Below are positions 29,474 to 37,563 of a DNA stretch of 64,000 nt, in pieces. Both the position numbers and the translations under genes were made by a program. Under the pieces are notes generated by a model. The model was not told the origin of the DNA, did not search any database, and saw only the letters and a program-made list of their open reading frames with translations. Source of the stretch: Pseudodesulfovibrio hydrargyri (GTDB lineage: Bacteria; Desulfobacterota; Desulfovibrionia; Desulfovibrionales; Desulfovibrionaceae); NCBI RefSeq assembly GCF_001874525.1, contig NZ_LKAQ01000004.1:1877548-1941547 (forward strand), given 5' to 3'. Each line of letters starts with the position of its first letter. Positions within the stretch are counted from its first letter, which is position 1.

Positions 29474-29518
29474 GCGCAAAAAGCCCCCGGAACCATCGGT
29501 TCCGGGGGCTTTTTGCGC
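29474..29518. terminator. Bidirectional terminator with a perfect 21-bp stem
   Basis: GCGCAAAAAGCCCCCGGAACC and its exact complement, with a 3-base loop, between convergent genes. The A- and T-runs inside the stem allow termination in both directions. Confidence 0.92.
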
Positions 29519-29534
29519 GCCGCAGGCGGACGGG

Positions 29535-30038
29535 CTACTGGGCGGTGCCGCAGGTCGGGACCTGGGGGTCGGTGCCGCTTTCGAGCAGCTTGGTGCGGTA
29601 TTCCTTGACCTCGTCCAGGGAATTCCAGCCCTCGTACATCTCCAGCCATTCGCCGAACTCCATGAACGCCTCGTCCAGGTGGGGCTCGTGCATCTTCAGC
29701 CAGACGTTGAACAGGTACATCTCGACCTTGAACTTGGCGTCGTCGAAGACCTGGGGCAGGATCGAGGCCTCGTACTTCTGGCCATCCAGGCGGGCGGCCA
29801 CGAAGGTGCAGACGTTGTCCTGGGAACGCTGGTAGTCGAGTTCCGCGTCGTTGATCATGTCCGCGAACCGGAACAGGCCGGGGAAGTCTTCCTCGATCCG
29901 CTTCAGCCTGTCCTCCGGAATTTCGATCCACAACTTGTCGTCCTTCCGGACCACGAAGTAAAAGCGGAGCCACTGGTCGAACTGGAAGATTTCGACGGCA
30001 TCCTTGATCGCATTTTTCACGCTGACGCTTCTGAGCAT
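29535..30038 (-). CDS. Conserved hypothetical cytoplasmic protein
   Basis: A 167-residue soluble protein rich in aromatic and acidic residues (FQFDQWLRFYFVVRKDDKLW, EFGEWLEMYEGW), without signal peptide or membrane segment. AAAGGA precedes the ATG. I do not recognise a family; it may be limited to Desulfovibrio relatives. It is convergent with the small secreted gene and divergent from the 36-residue basic protein. Confidence 0.75.
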   Translation of the reverse strand: MLRSVSVKNAIKDAVEIFQFDQWLRFYFVVRKDDKLWIEIPEDRLKRIEEDFPGLFRFADMINDAELDYQRSQDNVCTFVAARLDGQKYEASILPQVFDDAKFKVEMYLFNVWLKMHEPHLDEAFMEFGEWLEMYEGWNSLDEVKEYRTKLLESGTDPQVPTCGTAQ

Positions 30039-30213
30039 TGTACCGATCCTTTGGAATGGGGGCTTGGAGACGGGAATATGGACATCATACCGTTTGGAGT
30101 CAAGGGGAAATCGGGCGCCCGGGGGGTAGACAAACGGGATGCAGTTGTTATATGAAGTGCGGCTCGCAAGAAAGAAATGCCCTTACCGGGCCGAAATATC
30201 TAAGGAGACAATC

Positions 30214-30324
30214 ATGGCACGCCACAAGAAGCACGAACGCATGAAGGAACTGGACCGCAAGCGTCACCGCCGTCAGAAGGCCATCAAGGCCCGCATCAGG
30301 GAAGCCAAGGCCGCCGCGGCCTAG
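30214..30324 (+). CDS. Very small basic protein (36 residues)
   Basis: A 36-residue protein, MARHKKHERMKELDRKRHR then QKAIKARIREAKAAAA: almost half Lys, Arg or His, and predicted to be a single helix. AAGGAG precedes the ATG with a 7-base gap, which decides this start over the in-frame ATG at 30139. The composition suggests contact with RNA, DNA or the ribosome, which is inference. It lies upstream of the FmdB-type gene and purB on the same strand. Confidence 0.72.
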   Translation: MARHKKHERMKELDRKRHRRQKAIKARIREAKAAAA

Positions 30325-30461
30325 CCAGTCGTTCGCGTGCGCCGCGTTTGCGGCGGCGCATCGCGTCACCGGGCCGCCGCCGCGCGGCTCCGGATTGCAA
30401 TCGCGCCCCGCATGAGGCGCAGAGAATATTCGCCTTTTCCGTCGAAGGAATTTGTTACGTC

Positions 30462-30779
30462 ATGCCTATCTACGAGTACCAATGCGAAGTCTGCCACGCC
30501 ATCTTCGAGGAGTGGCAGTCCGGTTTCCAGGACCATGAAGTACCCTGCCCCGAATGCGGCGGGGAATCCAAGAAGCTTATTTCCCATTCCTCCTTTCATC
30601 TGAAGGGAGGCGGGTGGTACGCGGACGGCTACGGCGGAAAGAGCGCCGGGAACAAGCCCGGCGAAGCGCAGACGCCCGCCGCGGACGCCGGTTCCTCGAC
30701 ACCGGCCAAGCCCGAATCGGCCCCGGCCTCGACCTGTCCCGCCAAGTCGGACACGTCCAGCGCGGGGTCCGCGTCCTAG
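30462..30779 (+). CDS. FmdB-type zinc-ribbon protein
   Basis: A 105-residue protein starting MPIYEYQCEVCHAIFEEWQ, the FmdB regulatory-protein signature, with a CxxC...CxxC zinc ribbon (CEVC and CPECGG). The second half is a low-complexity Ala/Pro/Ser/Thr/Lys tail with one further Cys. AAGGA lies before the ATG. Proteins of this family are widespread, small and of uncertain function. A terminator follows, separating it from purB. Confidence 0.87.
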   Translation: MPIYEYQCEVCHAIFEEWQSGFQDHEVPCPECGGESKKLISHSSFHLKGGGWYADGYGGKSAGNKPGEAQTPAADAGSSTPAKPESAPASTCPAKSDTSSAGSAS

Positions 30780-30788
30780 ACACGCGCC

Positions 30789-30814
30789 AAAGGCAGCACC
30801 CGCTGCCTTTTTTT
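30789..30814 (+). terminator. Terminator after the FmdB-type gene
   Basis: AAAGGCAGC and GCTGCCTTT make a 9-bp stem with a 4-base loop and continue into a seven-T run, 10 bases after the stop codon. Confidence 0.85.
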
Positions 30815-30907
30815 ATGGGTTCGCGCCCCTTGAGTTTTTGCGGCACCGTTGCCATAGTATGCCGTTCGCGCGGCCGAACACCCCTTAACACGGAGAGAGA
30901 CAAGACG

Positions 30908-32206
30908 ATGCTTGAACGGTATTCCCGTCCCGAGATGCGGGCGTTGTGGACCCTGGAGAACAAGTTCCGGGTCTGGCTGGAAGTGGAGCTGGCTGTGGTC
31001 CGGGCCTGGACCGAAATGGGCGAGGTCCCCCAGGCCGCCTGCGACGAGATTCTCGGCAAGGCGGATTTCGACGTGGACCGCATCCTCGAAATCGAGGAGA
31101 CCACCAAGCACGACGTCATCGCCTTCCTGTCCGCGGTGGAGGAAAAGGTCGGACCGAGCTCCCGCTACATCCATCTGGGCTGCACCTCCTCGGACATCGT
31201 GGACACGGCCAACGGACTGCTCCTGACCCGCGCCGGGGGGATCATCGCCGAGGGCATCGACCGTCTGCTCGAGGTCCTCAAGGGGCTGGCCTTCAAGCAC
31301 AAGGGGCTGCTGTGCATGGGGCGGACCCACGGTATCCACGCCGAGCCGACCACCTACGGCCTGAAGTTCACCGGGTTTTACGCCGAGTTCGCCCGGCACA
31401 GGGAACGCTTCGCCGCCGCCCTGGAAAACATCCGCGTGGGCAAGCTGTCCGGCGCGGTGGGCACCTTCGCCCACTCCGGCCCCGAGCTGGAGGAGCGCAC
31501 CTGCGCCTTCCTCGGCCTGACGCCCGACCCGCACTCCACCCAGATCGTCCAGCGCGACCGCTACGCCCAGTATTTCACCGCCCTGGCCATGCTGGCCGGG
31601 GGCATCGAGCGCCTCGGCCTGGAATTGCGGCACCTGCAGCGCACCGAGGTCTCCGAGGTGGAGGAAGGCTTCACCAAGGGCCAGAAGGGCTCCTCGGCCA
31701 TGCCCCACAAGAAGAACCCCATCTCCGCCGAGAACCTCTGCGGCCTGTCGCGGGTCATCCGGGGCAACGCCGTGGCGTCCATGGAGAACCAGGCCCTGTG
31801 GCACGAGCGCGACATCTCCCACTCCTCGGTGGAGCGGGTCATCATGCCGGACTCCACCGCGCTGGTCGATTACATGCTCCACCGCATGGCGGGCGTGCTC
31901 GAACGGCTGGTGGTCAAGGAGGACGTCATCGAGCGCAACCTGTTGAGTTCGTTCGGCCTCTTCTACTCGCAGCGGGTCCTGAACAAGCTCATCAACACGG
32001 GCCTCAAGCGCCAGGAGGCGTACGAGATGGTCCAGAAGGTGGCCATGCGCTGCTGGGAAAACCGCGTCCAGTTCGAGGACGAGGTCCGTAACGACCCGGA
32101 AGTAAACAAGCATCTCGCTTCTAACGATCTTGACGAAGCTTTCGACCCTTCGTATTACAAACGGTATGAGGATGTGGTTTTCGACCGCGTTTTCGAGGGA
32201 AACTAG
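30908..32206 (+). CDS. purB: Adenylosuccinate lyase
   Basis: A 432-residue enzyme of purine synthesis, cleaving SAICAR to AICAR and adenylosuccinate to AMP, each with release of fumarate. The superfamily signature is exact (GSSAMPHKKNPIS), with family blocks LGCTSSDIVDTA and GRTHGIHAEPTTYGLK supplying catalytic residues. The length is normal. The ATG at 30908 follows GGAGAG and fits the conserved start MLERYSRPEM. pyrE follows with a 1-base gap. Confidence 0.97.
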   Translation: MLERYSRPEMRALWTLENKFRVWLEVELAVVRAWTEMGEVPQAACDEILGKADFDVDRILEIEETTKHDVIAFLSAVEEKVGPSSRYIHLGCTSSDIVDTANGLLLTRAGGIIAEGIDRLLEVLKGLAFKHKGLLCMGRTHGIHAEPTTYGLKFTGFYAEFARHRERFAAALENIRVGKLSGAVGTFAHSGPELEERTCAFLGLTPDPHSTQIVQRDRYAQYFTALAMLAGGIERLGLELRHLQRTEVSEVEEGFTKGQKGSSAMPHKKNPISAENLCGLSRVIRGNAVASMENQALWHERDISHSSVERVIMPDSTALVDYMLHRMAGVLERLVVKEDVIERNLLSSFGLFYSQRVLNKLINTGLKRQEAYEMVQKVAMRCWENRVQFEDEVRNDPEVNKHLASNDLDEAFDPSYYKRYEDVVFDRVFEGN

Positions 32207-32207
32207 G

Positions 32208-32765
32208 ATGACGGAACTCAAATCAAGGCTGGCCAAGCTCCTGCTCAAGCTCTCCTACAAGGAGGGCGACTTCACGCTGACGTCGGGGAAAAAGAGCGAC
32301 TATTATTTCGACTGCAAGCAGACGGCGCTGAATGCCGAGGGCGGCTACCTCATCGGCCGGCTGTTCGTCGAAATGCTCAAAGACTACGCTGTGCAGGGCG
32401 TGGGCGGCATGACCCTGGGGGCGGACCCGCTGGTCACCTCGGTGACCGTGGTCTCCTTTCTGGAGCAACGCCCTCTGCCCGGTTTCATCATCCGCAAGAA
32501 ATCCAAGGGCCACGGCACCAACCAGTATCTCGAGGGACTGGCCAACTTCAAGCGGGGCGACAAGGTCGTTTTGCTGGAGGACGTCTGCACCACCGGCGGC
32601 ACGCTGATCACGGCGGCCGAGCGGGTGCGCGACGCCGAGCTCGAGATCGTCGGCGTCCTGGCCGTCCTGGACCGCGAAGAGGGCGGCCGGGAGCGGTTGA
32701 AGGAGGCGGGGCTTGAGCTCAACGCCATCTTCACCCGCAAGGAACTGCTGGCGGCGGGGAAATAG
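32208..32765 (+). CDS. pyrE: Orotate phosphoribosyltransferase
   Basis: A 185-residue enzyme that joins orotate to PRPP to form OMP in pyrimidine synthesis. The N-terminal FTLTSGKKSDYYFDCK and the PRPP loop VVLLEDVCTTGGT are diagnostic, with the flexible lysine loop RKKSKGHGTNQYLEG. The ATG is one base after the purB stop, with GAGG upstream, so purB and pyrE are translationally linked, which places one purine and one pyrimidine step under one control. Confidence 0.96.
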   Translation: MTELKSRLAKLLLKLSYKEGDFTLTSGKKSDYYFDCKQTALNAEGGYLIGRLFVEMLKDYAVQGVGGMTLGADPLVTSVTVVSFLEQRPLPGFIIRKKSKGHGTNQYLEGLANFKRGDKVVLLEDVCTTGGTLITAAERVRDAELEIVGVLAVLDREEGGRERLKEAGLELNAIFTRKELLAAGK

Positions 32766-32825
32766 GGCTCGCCGGGGAGACGCGAGGTCCGGTTCGGGGG
32801 CAACCAGGAGCGGTAGTAAGAGTAT

Positions 32826-34085
32826 ATGCGGGTAGTTTTCATCGTCCTGACAATCGTTTTGTCCGCGACCACGGCCCTGGCCGGGGGCTGGACGCCGTTG
32901 CTCTCCTCCCACACCTACGGGCCGAAGCGGATCATCGCCGTGGACAAGGAAGCCCAGGAACTGATCGTCCTCGAACAGCAGTCTCCACTGCACGAGGTGC
33001 GCCGCTTCCCCTGCACCACGGGCCAGTCCATGGGCGACAAGGCCGTGGAGGGCGATATGCGCACTCCCGAGGGCGTCTACTTCGTGGGCCATCGCATCAA
33101 CCGCAAACTGGACTGGGGGCTGTACGGCAACATCGCCTACTCCCTGAACTATCCCAACCCCATCGACCGCATCAAGGGCAAGACCGGGTCCGGCATCTGG
33201 CTGCACGGCCGGGGCAAGACCTTCCTGCCGCGCGACACGCTCGGCTGCGTGGCCCTCAAGGTTCCGGACATGAAGGACGTGGCCCTGGAGGCCTCCTACG
33301 GCACGCCCGTGGTCATCGCCGACGACGTCAGCTGGTCCGCCGATCCGGGCGAGAGCGAGGTCACGGCCCTGACCCTGGCCAAGACCCTCGAGGCCTGGGC
33401 CCGCGACTGGGGGGCCAAGGACGACAAGTTCTTCTCCTATTACGATGGCCCGATGCTGGAGTTGTCCGAGGGACTGGATTTCGAGGGGTTCGAGGAGCAC
33501 AAGCGCAACATCTTCGCCTCCCAGCCCTGGATACAGGTCATGGTCGGCAACGTCCGGGCCGTCCCGGGCCCCGGCTACTGGGTGACCTGGTTCGACCAGT
33601 ACTACCGCACCAGGGGCATGGCCTCGACCACGGGCAAGCGGTTCTACTGGGTCCAGGACGACCAGGGCGGCTGGCGCATCGCCGGGCGCGAGTACGTCCC
33701 GGCCTCGGAACAGCTGGACGCCAAGTACCTGGCCTCCAAGGCGGGCGAGGCCAGGGCGCTGGTGGAGAAGTGGCGCGAGGCGTGGCTCGCCGGGAACGCC
33801 GAAGCCTACGAGAATTTTTACGAACACGACGCCGAGCAGGGCGGCCGCAAGGGTGCGGCGAACATCGCAGAATACAAAAAGACGTTGTGGGAGGAGAAGC
33901 CTCCTGTTAGACTGGAGGTTGATGATCTGAAAGTCGCTTTGCATCCCATGGGGCTCAAGGTGGCCTTTGACCAGGAGTTCGCCGACGCCAGCGGCTACTC
34001 GGACCGGGGACGAAAGACCCTGATCCTGGTGCCCGAGGGCGATACCTGGAAAATCGACAGCGAGCAGTGGAGACGGATGAGATGA
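32826..34085 (+). CDS. YkuD L,D-carboxypeptidase-like protein with NTF2-like C-terminus (Pgp2/Csd6-like)
   Basis: A 419-residue exported protein (signal peptide MRVVFIVLTIVLSATTALA). Residues 32-175 form a YkuD domain with His127 (IWLHGRGKTFLPRD) and catalytic Cys141 (TLGCVAL). The C-terminal part (about 290-419) has the look of an NTF2-like domain (VEKWREAWLAGNAEAYENFY, DTWKIDSEQWRRM). This two-domain architecture is that of Campylobacter Pgp2 and Helicobacter Csd6, which trim tetrapeptides to tripeptides in peptidoglycan and set helical cell shape. It is first in a three-gene operon with an M14 carboxypeptidase. An L,D-transpeptidase role is the alternative. Confidence 0.82.
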   Translation: MRVVFIVLTIVLSATTALAGGWTPLLSSHTYGPKRIIAVDKEAQELIVLEQQSPLHEVRRFPCTTGQSMGDKAVEGDMRTPEGVYFVGHRINRKLDWGLYGNIAYSLNYPNPIDRIKGKTGSGIWLHGRGKTFLPRDTLGCVALKVPDMKDVALEASYGTPVVIADDVSWSADPGESEVTALTLAKTLEAWARDWGAKDDKFFSYYDGPMLELSEGLDFEGFEEHKRNIFASQPWIQVMVGNVRAVPGPGYWVTWFDQYYRTRGMASTTGKRFYWVQDDQGGWRIAGREYVPASEQLDAKYLASKAGEARALVEKWREAWLAGNAEAYENFYEHDAEQGGRKGAANIAEYKKTLWEEKPPVRLEVDDLKVALHPMGLKVAFDQEFADASGYSDRGRKTLILVPEGDTWKIDSEQWRRMR

Positions 34086-34792
34086 GCGATTCCAAGTACA
34101 GCGTGCTCTTCATGCGCGACGACCGGGACGTGACCCGGTATCGCCTCAGCCCGTTCTGGTTGAAGATGTTCGTCTTCAGCCAGGTCTTTCTATTGCTCTG
34201 CGCCGCGGGCGGCATCTACATGGGCGTGCGCGGCTTTAGGGTCAACGCCGCCCTCCAGTCCCAGAAGAAGGATCTGGAGCAGCGGCTGGTGGACGCCGAG
34301 GTCCGCCTGGAGCGGCTGGGAAACATGGAGAAGATCCTCGAATCCTACGATCCGGCCGAGTTGCAGTCCCTGCTGTCCGCGGCCACGACCGAGGTCGAGC
34401 AGCAGCCCGAGCCGCGCGAGGAGATCAACCTGAACCAGATCTTCACCCGCACCGACACCCGCCAGGTGGGCGTGGAGAACATGCAGGCCAAGCTGACCGG
34501 GCGCAAGCTGACCGTCTCCTTCGAATTGAACAATCTGCAGGCTTCCAAGTCCATGGCCGGGCAGGCGGACTTCATCTACCTGACCAAGGGCGGGCAGGCC
34601 GAGGACGCCGAGACCAACAAGGACGATCTGTCGTTCCAGATTCAACGCTTCAAGCGCATCCGGACCACCTTCCTCCTGCCCGAGGGCATGGAGCGCAAGG
34701 ACCTCTTCGGGCTGCGCCTTGAGATCAAGGGAAAGGATGGCGATGTCATTTTTGCCGAAACATATCCCTTCTATCACATTCTGGCTTCTTAG
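34082..34792 (+). CDS. Membrane-anchored coiled-coil protein in the cell-shape operon
   Basis: A 236-residue protein with one membrane segment (about 30-48, MFVFSQVFLLLCAAGGIYMG) and a coiled-coil stretch (SQKKDLEQRLVDAEVRLERL), followed by a beta-rich periplasmic domain. The start YSVLFMRDDRDVTRYRLSP resembles the anchors of M23 peptidases, but no M23 domain follows. The ATG overlaps the YkuD stop (ATGA), and its own end overlaps the M14 gene. Position and layout suggest a scaffold or partner for the two carboxypeptidases; that is inference. Confidence 0.75.
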   Translation: MSDSKYSVLFMRDDRDVTRYRLSPFWLKMFVFSQVFLLLCAAGGIYMGVRGFRVNAALQSQKKDLEQRLVDAEVRLERLGNMEKILESYDPAELQSLLSAATTEVEQQPEPREEINLNQIFTRTDTRQVGVENMQAKLTGRKLTVSFELNNLQASKSMAGQADFIYLTKGGQAEDAETNKDDLSFQIQRFKRIRTTFLLPEGMERKDLFGLRLEIKGKDGDVIFAETYPFYHILAS

Positions 34793-36491
34793 CCTGATCC
34801 TCCTGTCCGCCGCCTCCCCCGCCCTGGCCGGGTCGTGGGAGCACTCCTTTTTCGCGGGCACCCAGTATCCGCTCCGGGTCGTTTATCTGCAGGGCGAACA
34901 GCCCGGCCCCACGGTCATGGTCCAGGGCGGTATCCAGGGCGACGAGTCCGCGGGCTACATCACGGCCCAGCTCCTGTCCAAGGGCAAGGTCCTGCGCGGC
35001 AACCTGATCGTCCTGCCGCGCGCCAACGTGCCGTCCATCAATCTGTGCAAGCGCCAGATCAACGTGGACATGAACCGGCGTTTCGACCAGAACTACAACC
35101 GCTTCTACGAGGACCGCGTGGCCCGGGTCATCCGCTTTCTGCTCAACCAGGCGGACGCCTTCATCCATCTCCACGAGGGCAGCGGGTTCTACAACCCGAC
35201 CTACGTGGACAACCTGCGCAATCCCAAGCGGTACGGCCAGTCCATCATCGTGGACACCCTGGTCTACAACCAGATCGACCTGGCCCGGACCGTGAACCCG
35301 GTCCTGGATGAGCTCAACGACCACATCGGCATGAGCGACTACAAGTTCCAGCTGTTCAACACCCGGACCTTCGATCAGGGGACCGATTATCCCGAGATGC
35401 GCAAATCCCTGACCTGCTACGCCCTGGCCGAGCACAACATCCCGGCCATAGCCGTGGAGGTCTCCAAGTCCATCCGCCAGATCGGTTGGAAGGTCCGCCA
35501 GCAGCTGACCGCCACGCGCATGCTCCTGCACCGGCTCGGCGTGGAGGTCACCCCTCCCGAGTTCACGGACGAGGACGTCCGGGCCTATGCCCGCACCGGG
35601 ATCAAGGTCACGGTCAACGGCCGCACGCTGGGCAGCGACGGGATCATCAACCTGGCTCCGGGCACGACTCTGGCGGTCAAGTCCGTATCCTCGGGGCCGA
35701 GCGAATTTTCCCCGGAACTGGCCCTGTTCGCTTCGGACCGGCCCGGCGTGAACCTGATCAACGCCCGACGCATGGTCCTGGAGCCGTTCTCGGAGCTGGA
35801 GTTGCGCTCGGACGGCAGCAAGGTGGCCGAGACCAAGATCCGCTGGACCGGCAAACTGCCCAACGCCCCGGGCGACGACACCCCCGTGTTTGTCTGCTGG
35901 CTCAACGGCAACCCGGTCTTCGTGCGCGACGGCGAGACCCTGAACGCGGTGCTCGGCGACCAGCTCATCCTCGAGGGCATGTGGGGCAGCGACCTCAAGG
36001 AAGTCATCAATCTCAAGGGGTTCGTGGCCATCCCCTGGGCCAACAACGGCCAGGATCTGGGCTGGGAGATCATCCTGGACCCGGACAACTTCCTGTCCCA
36101 CTACGCGCTCAAATCCGACCATCCCGGGGCCACCCGGTTCCGGGTGGTCCGCGAGACGCCCGGCGCGCCCGAGGCAAGTTTTTACGTGGACATCCGGCCG
36201 CGCACGGTCCTGGCCCTGCGCCTGGGCGACAGGCACGGCCAGAACCTGCTCATTCCCTGGAACGCGGGGGGCAGCTATCGGCTGCCCGAGGGCGAGTACG
36301 TGTTCGAATCCGCCTGGAGCAACGGCCCGGACGACAAGCTGGTGGCCACGACCGGGGACAGGCCCCTCGACGAGGGCCAGTCCTTCAAGGTGGACTATGG
36401 CGCTCCGCTCAAGCTGACCGTGCGCCAGGCCACCACCTTCGGCGACATCGGGACCATGACCTTCACCGCCAGCGGGCTGGCCAGCCGGTAG
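34743..36491 (+). CDS. M14 D,L-carboxypeptidase-like peptidoglycan hydrolase (Pgp1/Csd4-like)
   Basis: A 582-residue exported protein. After a signal peptide comes an M14-type domain with GGIQGDES, where Gln65 and Glu68 are the probable zinc ligands, and FIHLHEGSGF supplying the His. Replacement of the usual His ligand by Gln is a feature of Csd4/Pgp1 cell-shape enzymes, which cut the tripeptide stem to a dipeptide. The C-terminal 300 residues are beta-rich domains, also as in that family. The ATG at 34743 has AAAGGA five bases upstream and overlaps the preceding gene by 50 bases. Confidence 0.82.
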   Translation: MSFLPKHIPSITFWLLSLILLSAASPALAGSWEHSFFAGTQYPLRVVYLQGEQPGPTVMVQGGIQGDESAGYITAQLLSKGKVLRGNLIVLPRANVPSINLCKRQINVDMNRRFDQNYNRFYEDRVARVIRFLLNQADAFIHLHEGSGFYNPTYVDNLRNPKRYGQSIIVDTLVYNQIDLARTVNPVLDELNDHIGMSDYKFQLFNTRTFDQGTDYPEMRKSLTCYALAEHNIPAIAVEVSKSIRQIGWKVRQQLTATRMLLHRLGVEVTPPEFTDEDVRAYARTGIKVTVNGRTLGSDGIINLAPGTTLAVKSVSSGPSEFSPELALFASDRPGVNLINARRMVLEPFSELELRSDGSKVAETKIRWTGKLPNAPGDDTPVFVCWLNGNPVFVRDGETLNAVLGDQLILEGMWGSDLKEVINLKGFVAIPWANNGQDLGWEIILDPDNFLSHYALKSDHPGATRFRVVRETPGAPEASFYVDIRPRTVLALRLGDRHGQNLLIPWNAGGSYRLPEGEYVFESAWSNGPDDKLVATTGDRPLDEGQSFKVDYGAPLKLTVRQATTFGDIGTMTFTASGLASR

Positions 36492-36518
36492 ACGAACGGC
36501 CCGTGCCACCCGGTCCAC

Positions 36519-36562
36519 GCGACAAGCCCCCGCCCGGATGCGTTCCGGCGGGGGCTTGTCGC
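36519..36562 (+). terminator. Terminator after the cell-shape operon
   Basis: GCGACAAGCCCCCGCC and its perfect 16-bp complement with a 12-base loop, 28 bases after the stop of the M14 gene. It could also act on the convergent zinc-ribbon gene. Confidence 0.85.
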
Positions 36563-36580
36563 GTAAACCGGGCGGAGTGG

Positions 36581-36832
36581 TCAGCGCATGAGCAGGCCGA
36601 TGAGGGCGAGGGGCAACCCCAGGCCCAGGAGCACGGTCGCGAACTCGTCGGCCCCGTACAGGAGGAGCAGGCCTCCGGCGACCGCGAGCCCCGCGCCGCA
36701 GAGCATGGCCAGGCGCGGAGAAAGGGGCATGGTCCGTTTGAGGGCGTCGTTGGTCCGGGCCAGGGGGCGGCCGCAGTTGCGGCATCGGGAGGCGTGCGGC
36801 CGGACGGCCGCACCGCAGATCGGGCACTTCAT
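36581..36832 (-). CDS. Zinc-ribbon protein with two membrane segments
   Basis: An 83-residue protein with a CxxC...CxxC zinc ribbon at the start (MKCPICGAAVRPHASRCRNC) and two hydrophobic segments at about 42-60 and 65-82. Such small membrane zinc-ribbon proteins are common and mostly uncharacterised. The Shine-Dalgarno is weak. It lies 41 bases downstream of the PAP2 phosphatase gene on the same strand and may be cotranscribed with it. Confidence 0.72.
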   Translation of the reverse strand: MKCPICGAAVRPHASRCRNCGRPLARTNDALKRTMPLSPRLAMLCGAGLAVAGGLLLLYGADEFATVLLGLGLPLALIGLLMR

Positions 36833-36873
36833 GGGCAGGGGGTTACCATGGTTTGTCGTTCAAGAAAATCATT

Positions 36874-37521
36874 TTATTCCGGTTGAATGGGGCCAGCCGC
36901 CGGTCGGCCGGTCCCGTTGCGGACCAACCGCCAGCCCCACAGGGCGGCGGTCACACCGATGAACGCGCCGCAGAGTACGTCCGAAGGGTAATGCCGCAGG
37001 GCGAGCACTCGGCTTATACCCACGGCCGTTGCCAGCGCCAGGGCGGGCACGCGCAGCCGGGGCAGGAGCACCCCCAGGGCGGTCATGGCCGAAAAGATGC
37101 GCAGGGTGTGGCCCGAGGGGAAGGAGGCATGCATGCCTCCTCCCGCCAGGGGAAAGAAGCCGTACACGCCCTTGTTGAAGAGCAGCGGCGGCCGGGCCCG
37201 GCCGAAGAGCTCCTTGAACACGTCGCCGACGAGCATGGCGCAGGCCACGGACAGGCAGAGATAGAGCAGGCCGCGCGAGCGGTTCGTCAGGCCGTTGGCC
37301 AGCCCGTCCACGGCCCCAGCGATCAACCCCGCCGCGACCAGAACGTTGAAGAACAGGTGGTTGGCCACCTGGGACAACCCCTTGGCCGCGGCGTGCCAGG
37401 CAGTGCCGCGCAGGCTCAGGGCCGCCTCGGCCGCGGGCCGGTCCACGAAAAGATAGCAGACGATGATGAGCCCTCCGAGGGCAAGGGCGGCCCATCCGGT
37501 CCGGATCAGGGTGGTGCGCAT
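36874..37521 (-). CDS. PAP2-family membrane phosphatase
   Basis: A 215-residue integral membrane protein with about six helices. All three phosphatase motifs are present: KELFGRARP, PSGHTLR and SRVLALRHYPSD. Family members remove phosphate from phosphatidic acid, undecaprenyl pyrophosphate or related lipids at the outer face of the membrane; the exact substrate is open, with lipid-carrier recycling a fair guess. AGGAGAAGG precedes the ATG. It is on the same strand as the glycerate kinase upstream gene pair, but 42 bases apart. Confidence 0.92.
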   Translation of the reverse strand: MRTTLIRTGWAALALGGLIIVCYLFVDRPAAEAALSLRGTAWHAAAKGLSQVANHLFFNVLVAAGLIAGAVDGLANGLTNRSRGLLYLCLSVACAMLVGDVFKELFGRARPPLLFNKGVYGFFPLAGGGMHASFPSGHTLRIFSAMTALGVLLPRLRVPALALATAVGISRVLALRHYPSDVLCGAFIGVTAALWGWRLVRNGTGRPAAGPIQPE

Positions 37522-37563
37522 GGTCCGCCTTCTCCTATGCTCCGACGTTTCGGGCGTACCCGG

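Noticed and set aside
34746..36827. A 693-codon minus-strand frame over the M14 gene
   Set aside because: Antisense shadow of a gene with zinc-ligand motifs and signal peptide; low-complexity translation.
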